From Enoplosus armatus (Eukaryota > Chordata > Actinopteri > Centrarchiformes > Enoplosidae): DNA of 64,000 bases. The notes under the pieces are model-generated. The model worked only from the letters and a program-made list of their open reading frames with translations. It had not been told where the DNA came from and ran no database searches. The stretch covers positions 14,653,704-14,717,703 of the forward strand of contig NC_092188.1 in assembly GCF_043641665.1 (NCBI RefSeq), written 5' to 3'. Positions 52,210-64,000 of the stretch are shown here, piece by piece. Each line of letters starts with the position of its first letter. The first letter of the stretch is position 1. Position numbers and translations under genes: made by a program.

Positions 52210-52246
<37 letters not shown>

Positions 52247-52247
52247 T
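52209..52247. repeat. (TA)n microsatellite
   Basis: TA dinucleotides immediately after the poly(A) signals. Confidence 0.93.
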
Positions 52248-53854
52248 TTTTATCACAACTCACCACTGAATATAATGGTGTTTTCACATTGGTGGTCATT
52301 TTTATTATCTTAAAATAAAAACAGGAGGAGTTGTAAGAAACAGTTGCCCATAGACCCTGCTGTTTAGCTATCCCTGACTTGATGGACAAACAAAACCCAC
52401 TGTTTTTCACCTGCTTGCCAGTGCCTGGAGACCAGTGAAACTGTTAATGCCTGAATCAATGGCAGGTTGGCATGTGTGAAACACATAATGATCTGACTCA
52501 GCTTTGAAACATCCTCCTAAAAACACTCCCAGAGAAACAGGCAGGAAGCAATTCTCTTCTTATTTTTTTAACATTTTGTTCCAGAACCAAGACAATATCT
52601 ATTCTACACTCCATTATTACCCCTTAAAATATGTTGTGCTCCACCATATCTCCTGAAACTCTTTTAAGTGCAGGTTTTCAAGGAGGGCAGTGAAGGTCTC
52701 ACTCCAGGACCTGCCCTAATAAACAAGGAGAGACACCTTGAAGCTCGCAGAAACTGAAAAAAATGGCAGCTAGGCGAACTCTGCTGCTCTGGTTCAGGTG
52801 GGAGCGCCAGCATATGTGAGGAATCTAACAGTATACCAACATCACCAGGCTCCCACAGGTTCACTGATAGAGCAGCTTGTTTTTGATGAGGAAGAAGAAT
52901 GAGGTAGCTACAGTGTAGTTGGTGATCTGGCGCAGGATCACCGGAGGAAGTGCCTGGACACTTTTTCTCGAGGGTGGAAGGAATGTGTACATACAGATGT
53001 ATATTATGTTATGTGAATACTATGTGAATAATATACTATATGTTTGCCGAGAGTAAAGACGTACAGTAAGTAACCACTACATAACCACGAAGGTGAATGT
53101 GCTGTAAATTACCATTTTGTGAGTTTTTTGCCACAACTTTCCACAACCGAGTCTCCCTGAGTATTCATTCCAGCGCTCTGAGTAAAACAGGTCTGTCAAA
53201 GCATGTATGAATCCACTGTCTGCTTTGCATTTCATTTAGTTCATTTCAAAATATCCCGATCCACATCATTTATTTCAACCGCTGTTTTTTTTCCAGCAGC
53301 CACGACTGTGTGAGAGCATTGTACTTTTACCATTCCAAAGCTTTTTATTATTACTGCTCTCTGAGTTGCGGCGACTGCCCCGAGAGCCCCGTCGACTTCA
53401 CTTGTGTGTCTCTGTATGAACCAATGGTACACGACTACTGTGTTTTTGACCATTGTATTTGTGGGGGGGGGGGCAAGGTGTGTATTTAATGAGAGAGACG
53501 GAGAAGACAGATGTATTTTGGGGTCAGGAAGAATAACAACGATCAACAATAAAAGAACAAAGAGGGGGAAAAAAGAGATGTGTTGTTGTCAACTTATCAT
53601 TGGGTGTTTCTGTCAAAAATGCATACACAGCTAGAAAATTCTGTGTGGTTTTATAATTGGATTGTCAGCAGAAGCAGAGAACTGACAGCTGGACACGGAC
53701 TTCCTGCCTATAAGCCTCTGACCCTCCTGCGGTTTCTCATACGGATGTGTTCTTTTAGCAGCTCCCTTCGCCTTGAACCACATCGACCATTTGATCTCTC
53801 CCCTCATTTTAATCCCTCACCTTATTTCTTTCCCCTTTTCATCACATCCCTCCC

Positions 53855-53855
<1 letters not shown>

Positions 53856-53893
<38 letters not shown>
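53856..53893. repeat. (CA)n microsatellite
   Basis: Pure CA run in a pyrimidine-rich region. Confidence 0.95.
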
Positions 53894-53895
<2 letters not shown>

Positions 53896-54754
53896 CCCCC
53901 ATCCTCAACTTCTCCTCCTCCATCACTTTCATTTCTCCCTCTCATCCTTCTCCATCTCCCTCGCTTTGTCGTTCTGCCCAGAGTAAGGTGACTCCAGACC
54001 ACAGACTTCCTCTCTCACCCACGGCTATGTTGAATAATGCAGCAGTCCTGCAAACGGATCCAGTGTTTAGCAGAACGACAAGCCAGATTAATTAGAGGAC
54101 AAGACCCCCTACTGTCGGGTTGAGGACAATGTAGACCATATGGATTTGCCTTTGGATTGTCTGGAGATTGATAAGCCTTAAAAACAAACTTTCACATATG
54201 GTAAAGGAGCGTGTTGGTAAATGCAAGTGTTATTTAGATGAGAATTTTCATTTGTCATGTCAGTGAAAAGGAGCAAGAATGCATTATAGACTTAACATGG
54301 TAGAGAAGGAGCTTTTTCATGGAGGCAGCTCGTTTACACTATCCTATTTAGTATCTGCAAGATTTTCTCAATTTCCTTTTCCACCTGAAATCCATTATAA
54401 CATGAAATCCTTAGCGGCAGGCTCCATCATCCTTTACTACTCATATTTGACCGGTGGTTTAAATTAGCAGGTAATTGGAATCTTATCATTTAATTCTGAT
54501 GGTGTAATGACTGCAAGGTAACTTATCGCTAGGCCAAGATCCAACTGGGATTTTGTCTTTTCTCTCTGGGTTTCCTGTCTTAAATTCCTCCATTGACAGA
54601 CTTGATGGATGTCGGCCTCTCCCCGGTCTCCCTGGTGAGTCTTGCACTACTCTCTCGTGTATTTTCTGTAAAACGGCAGTGAGATCCGACAGCTAGCAGT
54701 GTCAGCTGATGTAAGGAAGGAGAGCAAGATATAGCTGCTATAACTGCTCTATAC

Positions 54755-55507
54755 CAGTGGCTCCTAACCTGTTTTGTCTGACCATTTATCAATTACATTT
54801 AGCTAATTATTTCAACAGTCTATCCAGTACTTTCAGCTAAATATTTAAACCATTCATCCATTACTAGTTAACTTTTCAACCATTCATCGATTACTTTTTG
54901 CTCTTAGCTAACCCTTTAACACTTAAGTGTACCAAAGGTTCATGCTCTATAGTCGTTTTCATCAGGATGGGAGACAATTATTTCAGCGCACCGAGCTAGC
55001 TCACCTCTCAACACCATGGTCGCCATGAATGCAGCATTTTCATTTCCGGGTACTTCACAAAGGAAGAGTAGACACTTTATAAGCTGGCTTTTTCTTTGGC
55101 ATGACAGCTAACCGTCATAGCCTATGACACTTGCCTATGACTTATAGCCTAGCAACAGCCTTGACAACAACACATTGATTAATTGACACACATTCAGACA
55201 AATCAGTGTTGAATTCAGATGAGTGGTACATTGTATATGTTTTTGGTGGTTGGGGGTGTTAGGTTATAACAAGTGGGACCGAAAATGATAAACGTCTATG
55301 TAAACCCTGACAACAAGTATAATATTACAATTGCTATTTTAATTGTGGTGAAAACCAGGAGAATTTGTAGAATGTTGAAATCTGGGACATTTTAGTGTTT
55401 TACAGATATTTGTTGGGACTCCAGACAACCAGCTTGAAACCGGGACAATCATGGGCAAATCGACAAGTACCCCCTAGGATACAAGTCCTTCAGGTTGGGA
55501 CTCACTG
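54755..55507. mobile_element. hAT-like non-autonomous element, about 750 bp
   Basis: The left end CAGTGGCTCCTAACCT and right end AGGTTGGGACTCACTG are inverted versions of each other with few mismatches. The flanking 8 bases are CTCTATAC on the left and CTCTAAAA on the right (6 of 8 identical), consistent with an old 8-bp hAT target duplication. The interior has no transposase frame. The terminus is the same type as in the element at 2918. Confidence 0.7.
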
Positions 55508-55949
55508 CTCTAAAAAGTGTGCTCACTTGTTGCCAAATCGCTGCAGAGACATGATACAGGCTGTAAAGCTCCTGGAAGGCTTTAGCATTGGCAGAATGAT
55601 ATGGTTCAAAGCACAGTGGAGTATCTTACTAAATGTTAAATGTTTCTTATTTCATGCCAAATGCTTTGCTAATAGATGCAGATAAAATCCAATATTCTCT
55701 GGGAGAATATTGTCACAAAGGCTTTTGCGGATGACCTTGCCTAAGCCTCAGTCAATAAGTAGAAAGAGAAGATGCATATCCTTTAACATGGCATGGAAAA
55801 AGTGTTTGAGGCTTTTAGGAAAGAGGATCAATGTAGACTATTATATGATTTCTTATAAGCAATACAGACAAACACTGTTAGTCTCTGAGGAGAAATTCTT
55901 CTCCTCTGTCTACATGTTTCCTATAAAATGCACACAGTGAAATGTGAAC

Positions 55950-55971
55950 ACACACACACACACACACACAT
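55950..55971. repeat. Short (CA)n microsatellite
   Basis: About 11 CA units. Confidence 0.9.
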
Positions 55972-58259
55972 TATCTTGTCTTACCGTCCTGGTGGTACTC
56001 AACTTCTGCTGGATAGTGCGGCAGACAAGACAGGTGGCTCCAGCTTTGCGCTCAACAGAGCGAGGACAGAGAGGAGCTGGCCAGATGGCTCTGTCCACCA
56101 TGTTTTCTCACTGGTTCCATTGCCGCAGTTGGTCTGACCAGAGCCCTTATCTCAGCAGTGTGCTCTCAGTTCAATGAAAGTCATGGTTCACATGAACGAG
56201 GGGAAGAGAGGGAGCTCCTGATGGTTCCAGCCCAGATCACTCAGGCAAACAAGAAGCCAGAGACAGATAACCAGAATCAGAGGACACATGAATGACTCAG
56301 CCGTCCCTTTCCTCTTTATCACACTCACCTTTTGCTGTCACGAAACCCTGCAGTAGTTTGCTTCCACCACAGACACCAGCCACCTTTAACTTAGGATGCT
56401 TTGACCTGTAGCAGTTTGTGGCCTTGAATTCAACAGCTGTATTAAGCCAGTGGAGGGAAACCAAACGGTTGGCATCAAATGGCCACCGTAAAATAAAACA
56501 GGGCAGAGGGGAGCTGTAAAATCGAGGGAAAGCAAAGAATAAAGTTTAGGAAGTTATAGCGCTGAAATATCAAAGTTTTACGCACAAAATCTGTTTCTGC
56601 CACCTCACTCTTGCTAACAACACAATCTCAGGTGAAGCAGAGGCTGAAGTTATCTTGCTCCAAGGATAATCTCTTGTTGTTAGTACACATATAGAGATGT
56701 TGAGCCTTGAGGGTTTTGCAGGGGGAAGCTTGTAAATGATCTGATGCCAACATGAGCCATTTCTAGGTTGTGGCAATAAAGCATCCTCCAAGCTGCCGTA
56801 AATTTGAGAGATGGGCTTATCAAAAGGTCAGCCCTTTGAGGGACTGGCTTAGCAACTGGATTTATCCTTCGGTTTATTTAGAGCAGAAAAATGGGGCCAC
56901 AAGCGACGACTAACATCAATCATACTTCATTGTCATCCTTGACAAACTTCAACAAGAACAGAAGTCTTTTTGATTTCCTTTAAGGGTAGTGAACAAACAC
57001 TGGGAATATACTGTAGTCTAAAAAGTGTAACACTTCCCTTTTATTGCTTTAAAATGAATAGACTCGTCAAAATGATCCAGGCAGACAGCAGCTACTGCAC
57101 ATAGATCTTAACATGTGTCTATAGAAATAGTAAATAAACTCAATTGTCAGCCTTGATTTTTTAGCTGTAAGGACAACAGTGGATAATTACATGTCCAGAG
57201 TTCAGTCTGTTCAGAGCTGATTTCTGCCTTTGTATTTGTGGCAACTGATTACACAAGATGTGTCTCGTGTTTTTTAAACCATTAATTCAAAGGCAGGACT
57301 CCGGTTAAAATGAATCCTGCTATCAACTTTCAAGGCACTTAAAAACAACATAGCAAAGACTTACCGTCTACTTCTTACCGTGTTTATTTTCATTCATTTT
57401 AATTGCTTACCGGGTTCTTATTCTCCAAGTCTCTGTTTACCCCTCTCATCTCCCTTCATCCACCTTTCTCTTGTCCCCCCTCCCTCCCGTCTTTATCTCC
57501 CTCATTCTCCCTGTCTTTTTTCCCTTTTCTCCTCCAGCACTTGTTGAAAGAGATGCACCCACGAGAGGACAGTTGTGCAACTGATAGTACTACATTAACC
57601 TCGGGGAGAACAACAGTCCTCCACTCTCTCATCTCTCTTCCACACCAGACACCCCCCAGTGCAGGATGCTGTAACCCCAGTCCTCCCCCTGACAACCCTG
57701 GAGCCCTGCGTCCTCTGGCCCATGCGGCCTTGTAGCTGCAACCTATCTTCCTTCTGCCACGGCTGAGTAATGTTACGCTTGCTGAGAAAACAGTTCTCTG
57801 CATCCTCAATGAAAATGTGGCCCTAACACTACTCTTCACACCCATGTAGTGTCATTTACAATGTCCTCATTTCATTTTGCGCCTCAGTCTGTGGAGAATA
57901 TCCACACTCCTAATATGCCTGCAATCACTCTCATTTGTTTTATTGAGGACATTGCTGTATTTAATTTGCATTGCACCTGGGGAGGGAGGGAAGCTCCTTT
58001 TGGAAAGTATCAAAGAACTGCAACTAAAGCCATCACCGAACAAAAACATGTAACAATTCTGTTTAAATGTTGTTGATCAATTAGCCAAGTTGTGGTCCAG
58101 TCAGGGTCCAGTCAAAGCCTGTAACAAATGATTTAATGATAAAGTAAGTCACATGCATTAAATGCAAAATGCTCCCAGAAAACAATGTGAAATAAAGTAT
58201 TATGCCAATAAAAGAATACAGAATAAAAAGATGAAAAGATTGATACCACTACTGGTTAA

Positions 58260-58625
58260 CCTGTTGCTGGGGCAAGCAGCCAGTTGGCTTAGCTTAGCAT
58301 AAACATGGGAAACGGGAAGAAACAGCTAGCCTGGTTCTGTTCCATGGTAACAAAATCCACCTACCAGCACCTCTAAAGTTCACTAACCAATACTATATCT
58401 GGTTTGTTTAATGCGTACAAAATCCAACTTGTATGTATAACATGTTGCAGTGATAAGGGGTATTATGTCCTGGAGTCTCTGCTGGTTGCCTGGCAACCTC
58501 ACAGTGATGATAAGACTTTAGGAAGTCCCTGTCACACAGACTGTTTCAGTCTTTATGCAAAGCTAAGCTAACCAACTGCTGCCTGTACCTTGCAAGAAAG
58601 CAAATAAGCACATTTCCCAAAATTT
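58260..58625. repeat. Foldback repeat, family C, copy 2
   Basis: Contains AGTTGGCTTAGCTTAGCATA, AAACAGCTAGCCTGGTTCTG, CAAAATCCACCTACCAGCAC, CTCTAAAGTTCACTAA and, in the right half, AGTCTTTATGCAAAGCTAAG and CACATTTCCCAAAATTTC. The two halves are inverted relative to each other (TTAGCTTAGCATAAA against TTTATGCAAAGCTAAGCTAA). This copy is fuller in its centre than 37635-37930. Confidence 0.85.
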
Positions 58626-61600
58626 CAAACTATTACTGCGTATTTTTTATTGGCAAATACTTTGTTTCACATGATTTTCTGAGAGCAGCTCATTCAATGA
58701 AATTAGGCAAACTGGGCTGTCCTTTCACTACCACTGATTGCACACCGGCACCTGCAAGACATATTGGTTTTACTTCTACACATACCCCCCAGGTCAGTGA
58801 GACAGTGAGACTGACTGACGTGGCTACAAATTGGTCTCTGGGTTTAAGAGTCTTGTCTCTTGCCTAGAGAGAGCAACTGTCAGTGTCATGTTCTGGTCTT
58901 TCACAACCTTCAAACCTAATTAGAGGGAGGAAAGAACTATTTCTCTTCATCTCTCTCCATGGCTTTTCCATTTAATACTGTGCCTGGACCACGGAGCACT
59001 GAGGATTATGCTGTCGTGTCATGTAGGCCGGGCCCTCGGATCTACATGCATGCATATGAACGCTTTAATATTTAATTCTGCAGGTTGTGCTGCTCGTCTG
59101 TACCAGAAGAATACCTCCTTACAAAAAATAAAAAGTCTTTGGAGACTGCTGTCAGACAGGATGACAACAGAATAATTAATGGCCCTGTTTTCTCTATGTT
59201 TGACTATCTCAATACGGTTTTTCTTTGCAGCCTTTTATCAATTTCACTCCTGCTCTTGCAATTTCCCTTTCTGTCCTCATTTTTTTTGTGCGTCTCCTCA
59301 ACATTTTCTGCCACCATGTGTATCTGTTTCCCTTTTGGTAAACTTCTTCCTCTTTATCACCCCACCTTCCTCTCTCCGTTTTACTCCCCTTGCCCTTTTC
59401 TTTTGTCTCACTGAATTTCACCTGTTCTGTGTCAGGTAAGAAGACCGGCGGAGCAGGGAGTCTCTGACAGCTGCTGGAGTGTCTGTCGAGTGGAGATCTT
59501 GCCTGCCCTCTCGTCAGCTGTCTGCTCTGCCGTGTGACCGGGGTGACGGGGTCATGACATGCTTTGCAGAGACATGTTTTTGATGTTGTTGTGTCATTCA
59601 CAGTGGAGAGAACAGCATCCTCGGTGGAGGCCACCTTCACACTATGTGTGTACTGTTACAGCCAGCCTAGTCTCCACCTGTCACAGCACCACATCATACA
59701 TTAACAGCAATGCCGAGCACTCTAATTTAGTATCAGCGGTATGGCACAAATCAGTCATATTGGCAGCGTAATAGGTATTTGTTTTGTGTTGTCACTAGTG
59801 TTTGAAGAGCTGCTGCTTCACTTTTAACTTTGACTGAGTGGTGGAGCAGAGTGGGAGAAGGGATAGAGAGGGGGAAACATCAGAGTGCACTCACAAAAAC
59901 AGACAAGGGAAGTCACACTCTCCTAGGTGTGAACAATAACTGGACTTCGACTCTATGCTTAAGCATTGTTATTTAAAGGCTTCACTGATGCACTGTGGCA
60001 TTCCTAACGGCGTGTTTGATGTTAATCTGCTGGAATGAGTAGAGAAATAGGAAAACATTGAACCGTGTTGCATATTGCATTGAGCTTGACATGTGTCTCT
60101 AAAGTGGCAACAAATGATTGTAATTGCCATGAATGGCCAAATGCACGCTTGCATTATGGATGGAAGAATTGCTGGTTACGTGATCCTCTTATCATCGCTC
60201 CCAGATGGCAGCTATTCTTCTTCTCATAAAGAAAATGCCATGTCTTTAGGCCACTGGGAGGAGGACATGAACTGTGAGAGGGAGTACATGTCTAGGAATT
60301 TATTTACCACTAGTTCAGCACTGATATTTATCTCAGTTTTAATTCTGCTCTTGTCAGCTGGCCGTAATAGCCCTCACCAATGGGGCTACTTCAGATGCAG
60401 ATTAAATGCACACAGACAAATGAGAAGGGTTTGCTCTACACAAACACATCAAAATCTTGTCCGACGACAGAGGCAGAGGCACAGGATAATGCTCTCTGTG
60501 TGTCTCTCTGTCTTTCTCGCACATGAGTGCCTGTCCGCAGCCCCACTGTGGGCAAACTCAGGGTGAAAGTCTCGGACATGTTCAATGGTTTAGACTGGCC
60601 GCCGCTTAATATGCTGATTGGTTACCCCCGACCTGCTCACACCTCGTCAGAGATGTTGACAACATCGGCAACCGGACGTGAGAGATTGTATGAATGAAAA
60701 GAAAGAAAGAATCTAGTTGAGTACGAACAGCGGGTTGTGTGAGGACAAGAAGCTCAGCCTGACAACGCCTCATCTCCTCACAGACATGCACCATTAGAGG
60801 TGAAACAACAGGGGCTCTCATCTGATCTCTTTAGAACAAATGTTAACTCCAAAGAGTTTGGCCCATTAAGAAAAGCTATTTGTCACATTGGATTCAAATG
60901 AGATTAATCTGTTTTTTTTTAAACTAATGCATATAGGTTCTAATGATGTTTTTCATTGTAACATCCCTCTCTTATGGCTCATTGTGGCAAGGAGTGCATT
61001 GAAGGAGTGGTCATTTACGATCTTTATGATGATGTTGATAGCTTTAACTCTTATTAACAGATGATATGATGCTCCAAATAGAAAAGGCTGTGAACCCTAA
61101 CTTTCTTTTTCTTTGCCCGATTCAAACTCAAACAGAAATCCACATGGACCTTCTCTCGGGTTAAGGTGAAAATTGAAAAGTACACCTTCATCCTTGCGTC
61201 AAACTGAGAGAGTGAAACACTCCCTTGTCTTCCTAATTTTCCATCCTGGAGCTCTGTGACACCTCCTTAATTAACTGTACAACAACACACATCCTCTGTG
61301 GCTCTCACACACCCATAAACACAGTGGTTTGTACATAATACTTCTCATGCATGCACACATACACATGTACACTTCTAATATAGTATAAGAAAAGACATAC
61401 AATATAATATAATTAGGATTTACTGTTGACGCAACAGTTTCTGAGGACCTGAGCTGACTTTTAGTTATTCCTCCTGGCCACCTGTTTTTGCTTGTTCTAA
61501 ATAGTTCAGCGTTTTCTCACCTGCCTCTGAGCTTTCATGGTTCTGGCTCTTGGGCTTTGTGAAAGCTGCTGCTTAGAGATTGTTTGCAGCCGCAGGCACT

Positions 61601-63289
61601 TCCAGCTCAGTTCCAGGGGAAAGGAAAAGCAATTCCATGCTTGGGCCACAGTGAATCCGTCTCTGTCAGTTCCGCTTCTTGATGCCCTCAAATCACATTC
61701 TCCCACCCATCCGCTCTCCCATCAGCCCTTGCTGTTCTGTGATCAGGGAGTGAAAGAGCATCAGCCTAGAAGTGAAATGAGGATATGCTTTACATGCTCC
61801 CTTACCATACCATCCTCTTCGATGTCATTCACTTCTGTTCCCTAGAACTTGCAATTTCCCGCTCTGCAGTGAAACTCCATACTTCACGCAGGAGTAGTCA
61901 CAGCCTAACGTACCTTCTCCTCTGTCTATCGAGCTACATGAGGCTGGTTATTCTGTGATAACTACACTTGATTCAAACTACTTTTATTACCTCAAATGCA
62001 GATTTGTGTTCTATAAAAGTGCAACTAATAATTCACATACAAAACCATATTTATTAGTTGTTTCATATCGCAATGAAAATAAATTGTGTAGAATCAAGCT
62101 TGTAAAAATGTGCATATTGGCGTCTGCCATGTTTGCCTAAAACCAAAATAATTTCCATTTGCATTTTATGCCTGTATTCTGAGAGATGAACAGCTTTTGG
62201 AGTTTTTTGCCAAGATTATGTTTCTCAAAACTATTAATACTTCGCCTGTGACACTTTATATAACAGATGATGAGTATGAGTAGCGCTCACTTTACAAAGT
62301 AAATCAGTTGTGTGAGGTCAACGTTTAGGTCTTTTCTCTGTATGAAAGGAAGAGCTGCAGTTATTTCACATATCTTGCAGTTACTCGTGTCAGTGAGTTG
62401 ATCACAGGAAACTGTGACTTCTTCCAGCAAGTTTATTCTTGAACTACATTTATCCTGCAGTGACTTCCTGGCATCATTAAAGCACTTTAACCACCCAGAA
62501 CTGATTTCTTTGTAGTACATCTTCATTCCTGGGCAGAAATTCAAACCACTAATTTTACGCTCAAACTTGTGCATGTTATCATCCCTTCTTTGCCTGGTGA
62601 CTAAATGTGTTGCTTTGCCTTTGTAGAAAACAGTGACACATAATTTTTGAAAGTGATGAACGCACACAGAATGATTGATGGCAGCATATTGGATGGGAAA
62701 ATAACGTTCTGGACCGTTAATTTTACCGAGTCAAGGAAGCAGCCTCAGACTGTCAACACAGGAAATGAGTAGGATTTATCTCTGGCCTAGTGTCTGGGTA
62801 GCTCTCTTGTGCTGGATGCATTTATAGGGGACCACAGTGATGGGTTTCAAAGGTTGTGCATTACATTGTACAAGCTTTAAGACAAACAAGATGGCATCAT
62901 TATTGGCTAATATTGGTGTTGTTGGGACAGCGAATATGAACGTGTAAAATGCACCAAACTCATGGCTGTTTTTATATTTTTCACCAGTCCTGCAGGACAG
63001 GAGAAGCTGACCCCAAGTCAGCCTCAGTTGTCAGCTATAACCTACCCCCTCCTGATGTGAGCTATGTTTTTTTGTGAACATTGTACCCCACCATTTTCCC
63101 TTGTCAACACAAACAGGTTATCATGCTGTGCAATACCAACGACAAAAGCCTTTGCAGTAATGGAATACACACGCAGATAGACATGGCATTTTAGAGGCAC
63201 TGCAGAGCTCTACTGCAGTCAGTGGTCAATGCTACAAGGTGAACACAAAGTAAAAGAAAAATCATGTGTGGCTTGTTTGTATTATATCT

Positions 63290-63790
63290 AGAAATATGTT
63301 CTCATGATTGGTCAGAATTTAAGATGCTTGGAAAATGTTCATTTGGCTGTTCGCTAAACCCCTCCTCCAAGCAGCAATTGTCCAAACACACGACAAGCTT
63401 ATAGCAACTGTGAGCGCAAGAGCAATGCATCAAAAGAGTTTGGATGGTGGTGTCTTGTAGAGTTTTTGTGTTTTTCTTTGTAGCCTTTTTAAATCCACAA
63501 AAACAAGAGCAAAAGTGTGAGGGTTGGATTAAATAGTATGTTTGTCTTCCTTAATAAGCTACAACATTAACATGTGCGGTTTACAAGCTTACAACCTACA
63601 GTAAACTTGCAAAGCATTACTTCAAGGAGCATTTCATTAGCCAACCACATTATTTTGCCAGGTTACAGGTTATGTTAAAAAAAGCCCTGTTCACGATAGC
63701 ATATCAACTGTGAGCCTATCCTGGATGCTATTACATTTGAGTGTAGGCTAACGTTAGCGGTTCTGTCCTGCTGTATTGGAGTTGGGGAAG
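63290..63790 (-). repeat. Dispersed repeat family B, inverted copy
   Basis: On the - strand it reads CCTCACACTTTTGCTCTTGT, AAGACACCACCATCCAAACT, GAGCTCTTGCGCTC-like text and GGAGGAGGGGTTTAGCGAAC, matching 31430-31560 and 11130-11165. The segment GGATGCTATTACATTTGAG and CTAACGTTAGC further right may correspond to 31230-31350. Confidence 0.7.
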
Positions 63791-64000
63791 TTTAGACTCC
63801 AGCAAAGCCAGCCGAACCTAACACATCAGTTAGCCATCATCCTAAAAGCCTTTCTCTTGTAATGTTAAAAGTGAACCCTGCATTTTGAATATAAACAATA
63901 CAGCATAAGTCTCTTAAATCTATATCTTGCTTGTCCAAGTATGTAAGCAAAGCAGACAAACAGGGTTATGAGAGAACAAACAAGTCTGATTTTACATCAT

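Larger units (their letters stand above)
50997..52225 (+). other. ptpru: ptpru 3' untranslated region (probable)
   Basis: About 1.2 kb from the stop to just past the tandem polyadenylation signals at 52197-52206. It has no long open frame of interest. A weaker AATAAA at 51130-51135 could give a short 3' UTR of about 150 bases. The exact end is inference. Confidence 0.6.
52248..64000. other. Intergenic flank downstream of ptpru
   Basis: About 11.8 kb in which I found no convincing protein-coding or RNA gene. It holds two CA microsatellites, a hAT-like element (54755-55507), repeat families C (58260-58625) and B (63290-63790), and pyrimidine-rich stretches ending in acceptor-like CAG at 53981 and 57537. 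The longest open frames (60093-60566 +, 62287-62730 -) show no known domain. Confidence 0.7.

Noticed and set aside
53900..54095. Pyrimidine tract plus CTGCCCAG as a further gene exon
   Set aside because: No donor or conserved peptide follows; ptpru already has its stop and 3' UTR.
57456..57845. 129-codon - strand open frame
   Set aside because: Arises opposite a pyrimidine-rich tract; Arg/Gly/Lys-rich low-complexity translation.
60093..60566. 157-codon + strand open frame
   Set aside because: No known domain and no convincing splice or start context; composition is that of random sequence.
62287..62667. Possible four-helix cytokine (CKxC motif reminiscent of the IL-2/IL-15 group)
   Set aside because: Cysteine spacing and single-exon layout do not fit that family; only a four-residue resemblance.
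1..64000. tRNA genes, rRNA, CRISPR arrays, prokaryotic operons
   Set aside because: No A/B-box pair or cloverleaf, no array of spaced direct repeats, and the gene structure is plainly vertebrate.

Overview
The window reads as a stretch of a ray-finned (teleost, probably percomorph) fish genome. It has GT-AG introns, long CA/GT microsatellites, non-LTR retrotransposon relics and several non-autonomous DNA-transposon families of a type common in teleosts. No prokaryotic feature is visible. Species assignment is inference.

One gene dominates: the 3' four-fifths of a receptor-type protein tyrosine phosphatase of the R2B family on the + strand. It is best identified as ptpru (PTPRU / RPTP-psi / PCP-2). 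I assembled 25 coding exons between 2572 and 50996. All have AG acceptors and GT donors, and the reading phase is continuous across every junction (3503 coding bases, 1166 codons plus stop). In order they encode four fibronectin type III repeats (2572-20325, the fourth with a furin-like basic site), the transmembrane helix (23496-23634), the juxtamembrane segment (24627-25994, then 32051), phosphatase domain D1 (to about 42368), phosphatase domain D2 (44117-50993) and the stop. The signal peptide, MAM domain and Ig domain must lie upstream of base 1. Two microexons are present: 24 nt at 24627-24650 and 18 nt at 34792-34809.

The PTPRU call rests on D1. It has WPE in place of WPD, lacks the KNRY phosphotyrosine loop, carries a small insert encoded by the 18-nt exon, and has a cysteine in the QENC segment. 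These are the features of a pseudophosphatase D1. This fish copy also has an unusual D1 P-loop, [10 protein letters not shown], where HCSAGxGRTG is expected. D2 keeps a Cx5R loop (HCLNGGGRSG) but has no WPD loop. The product is therefore probably an adhesion receptor and scaffold rather than an active enzyme.

A 3' UTR follows the stop, ending near tandem AATAAA signals at 52197-52206. From there to 64000 I found no convincing gene, only repeats, microsatellites and a few open frames of the length expected by chance. Introns and flank hold at least four dispersed or foldback repeat families (three copies of family A, three of family B, two of family C, one inverted-repeat element D), three hAT-like elements, one clear degraded LINE reverse-transcriptase fragment on the - strand (about 44990-45775), one weaker LINE fragment (27255-27530), and many simple repeats. 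Two introns contain tight clusters of TAATTA-type sites that could be regulatory.

No RNA gene, CRISPR array, intact mobile element or virus-derived gene was recognised.
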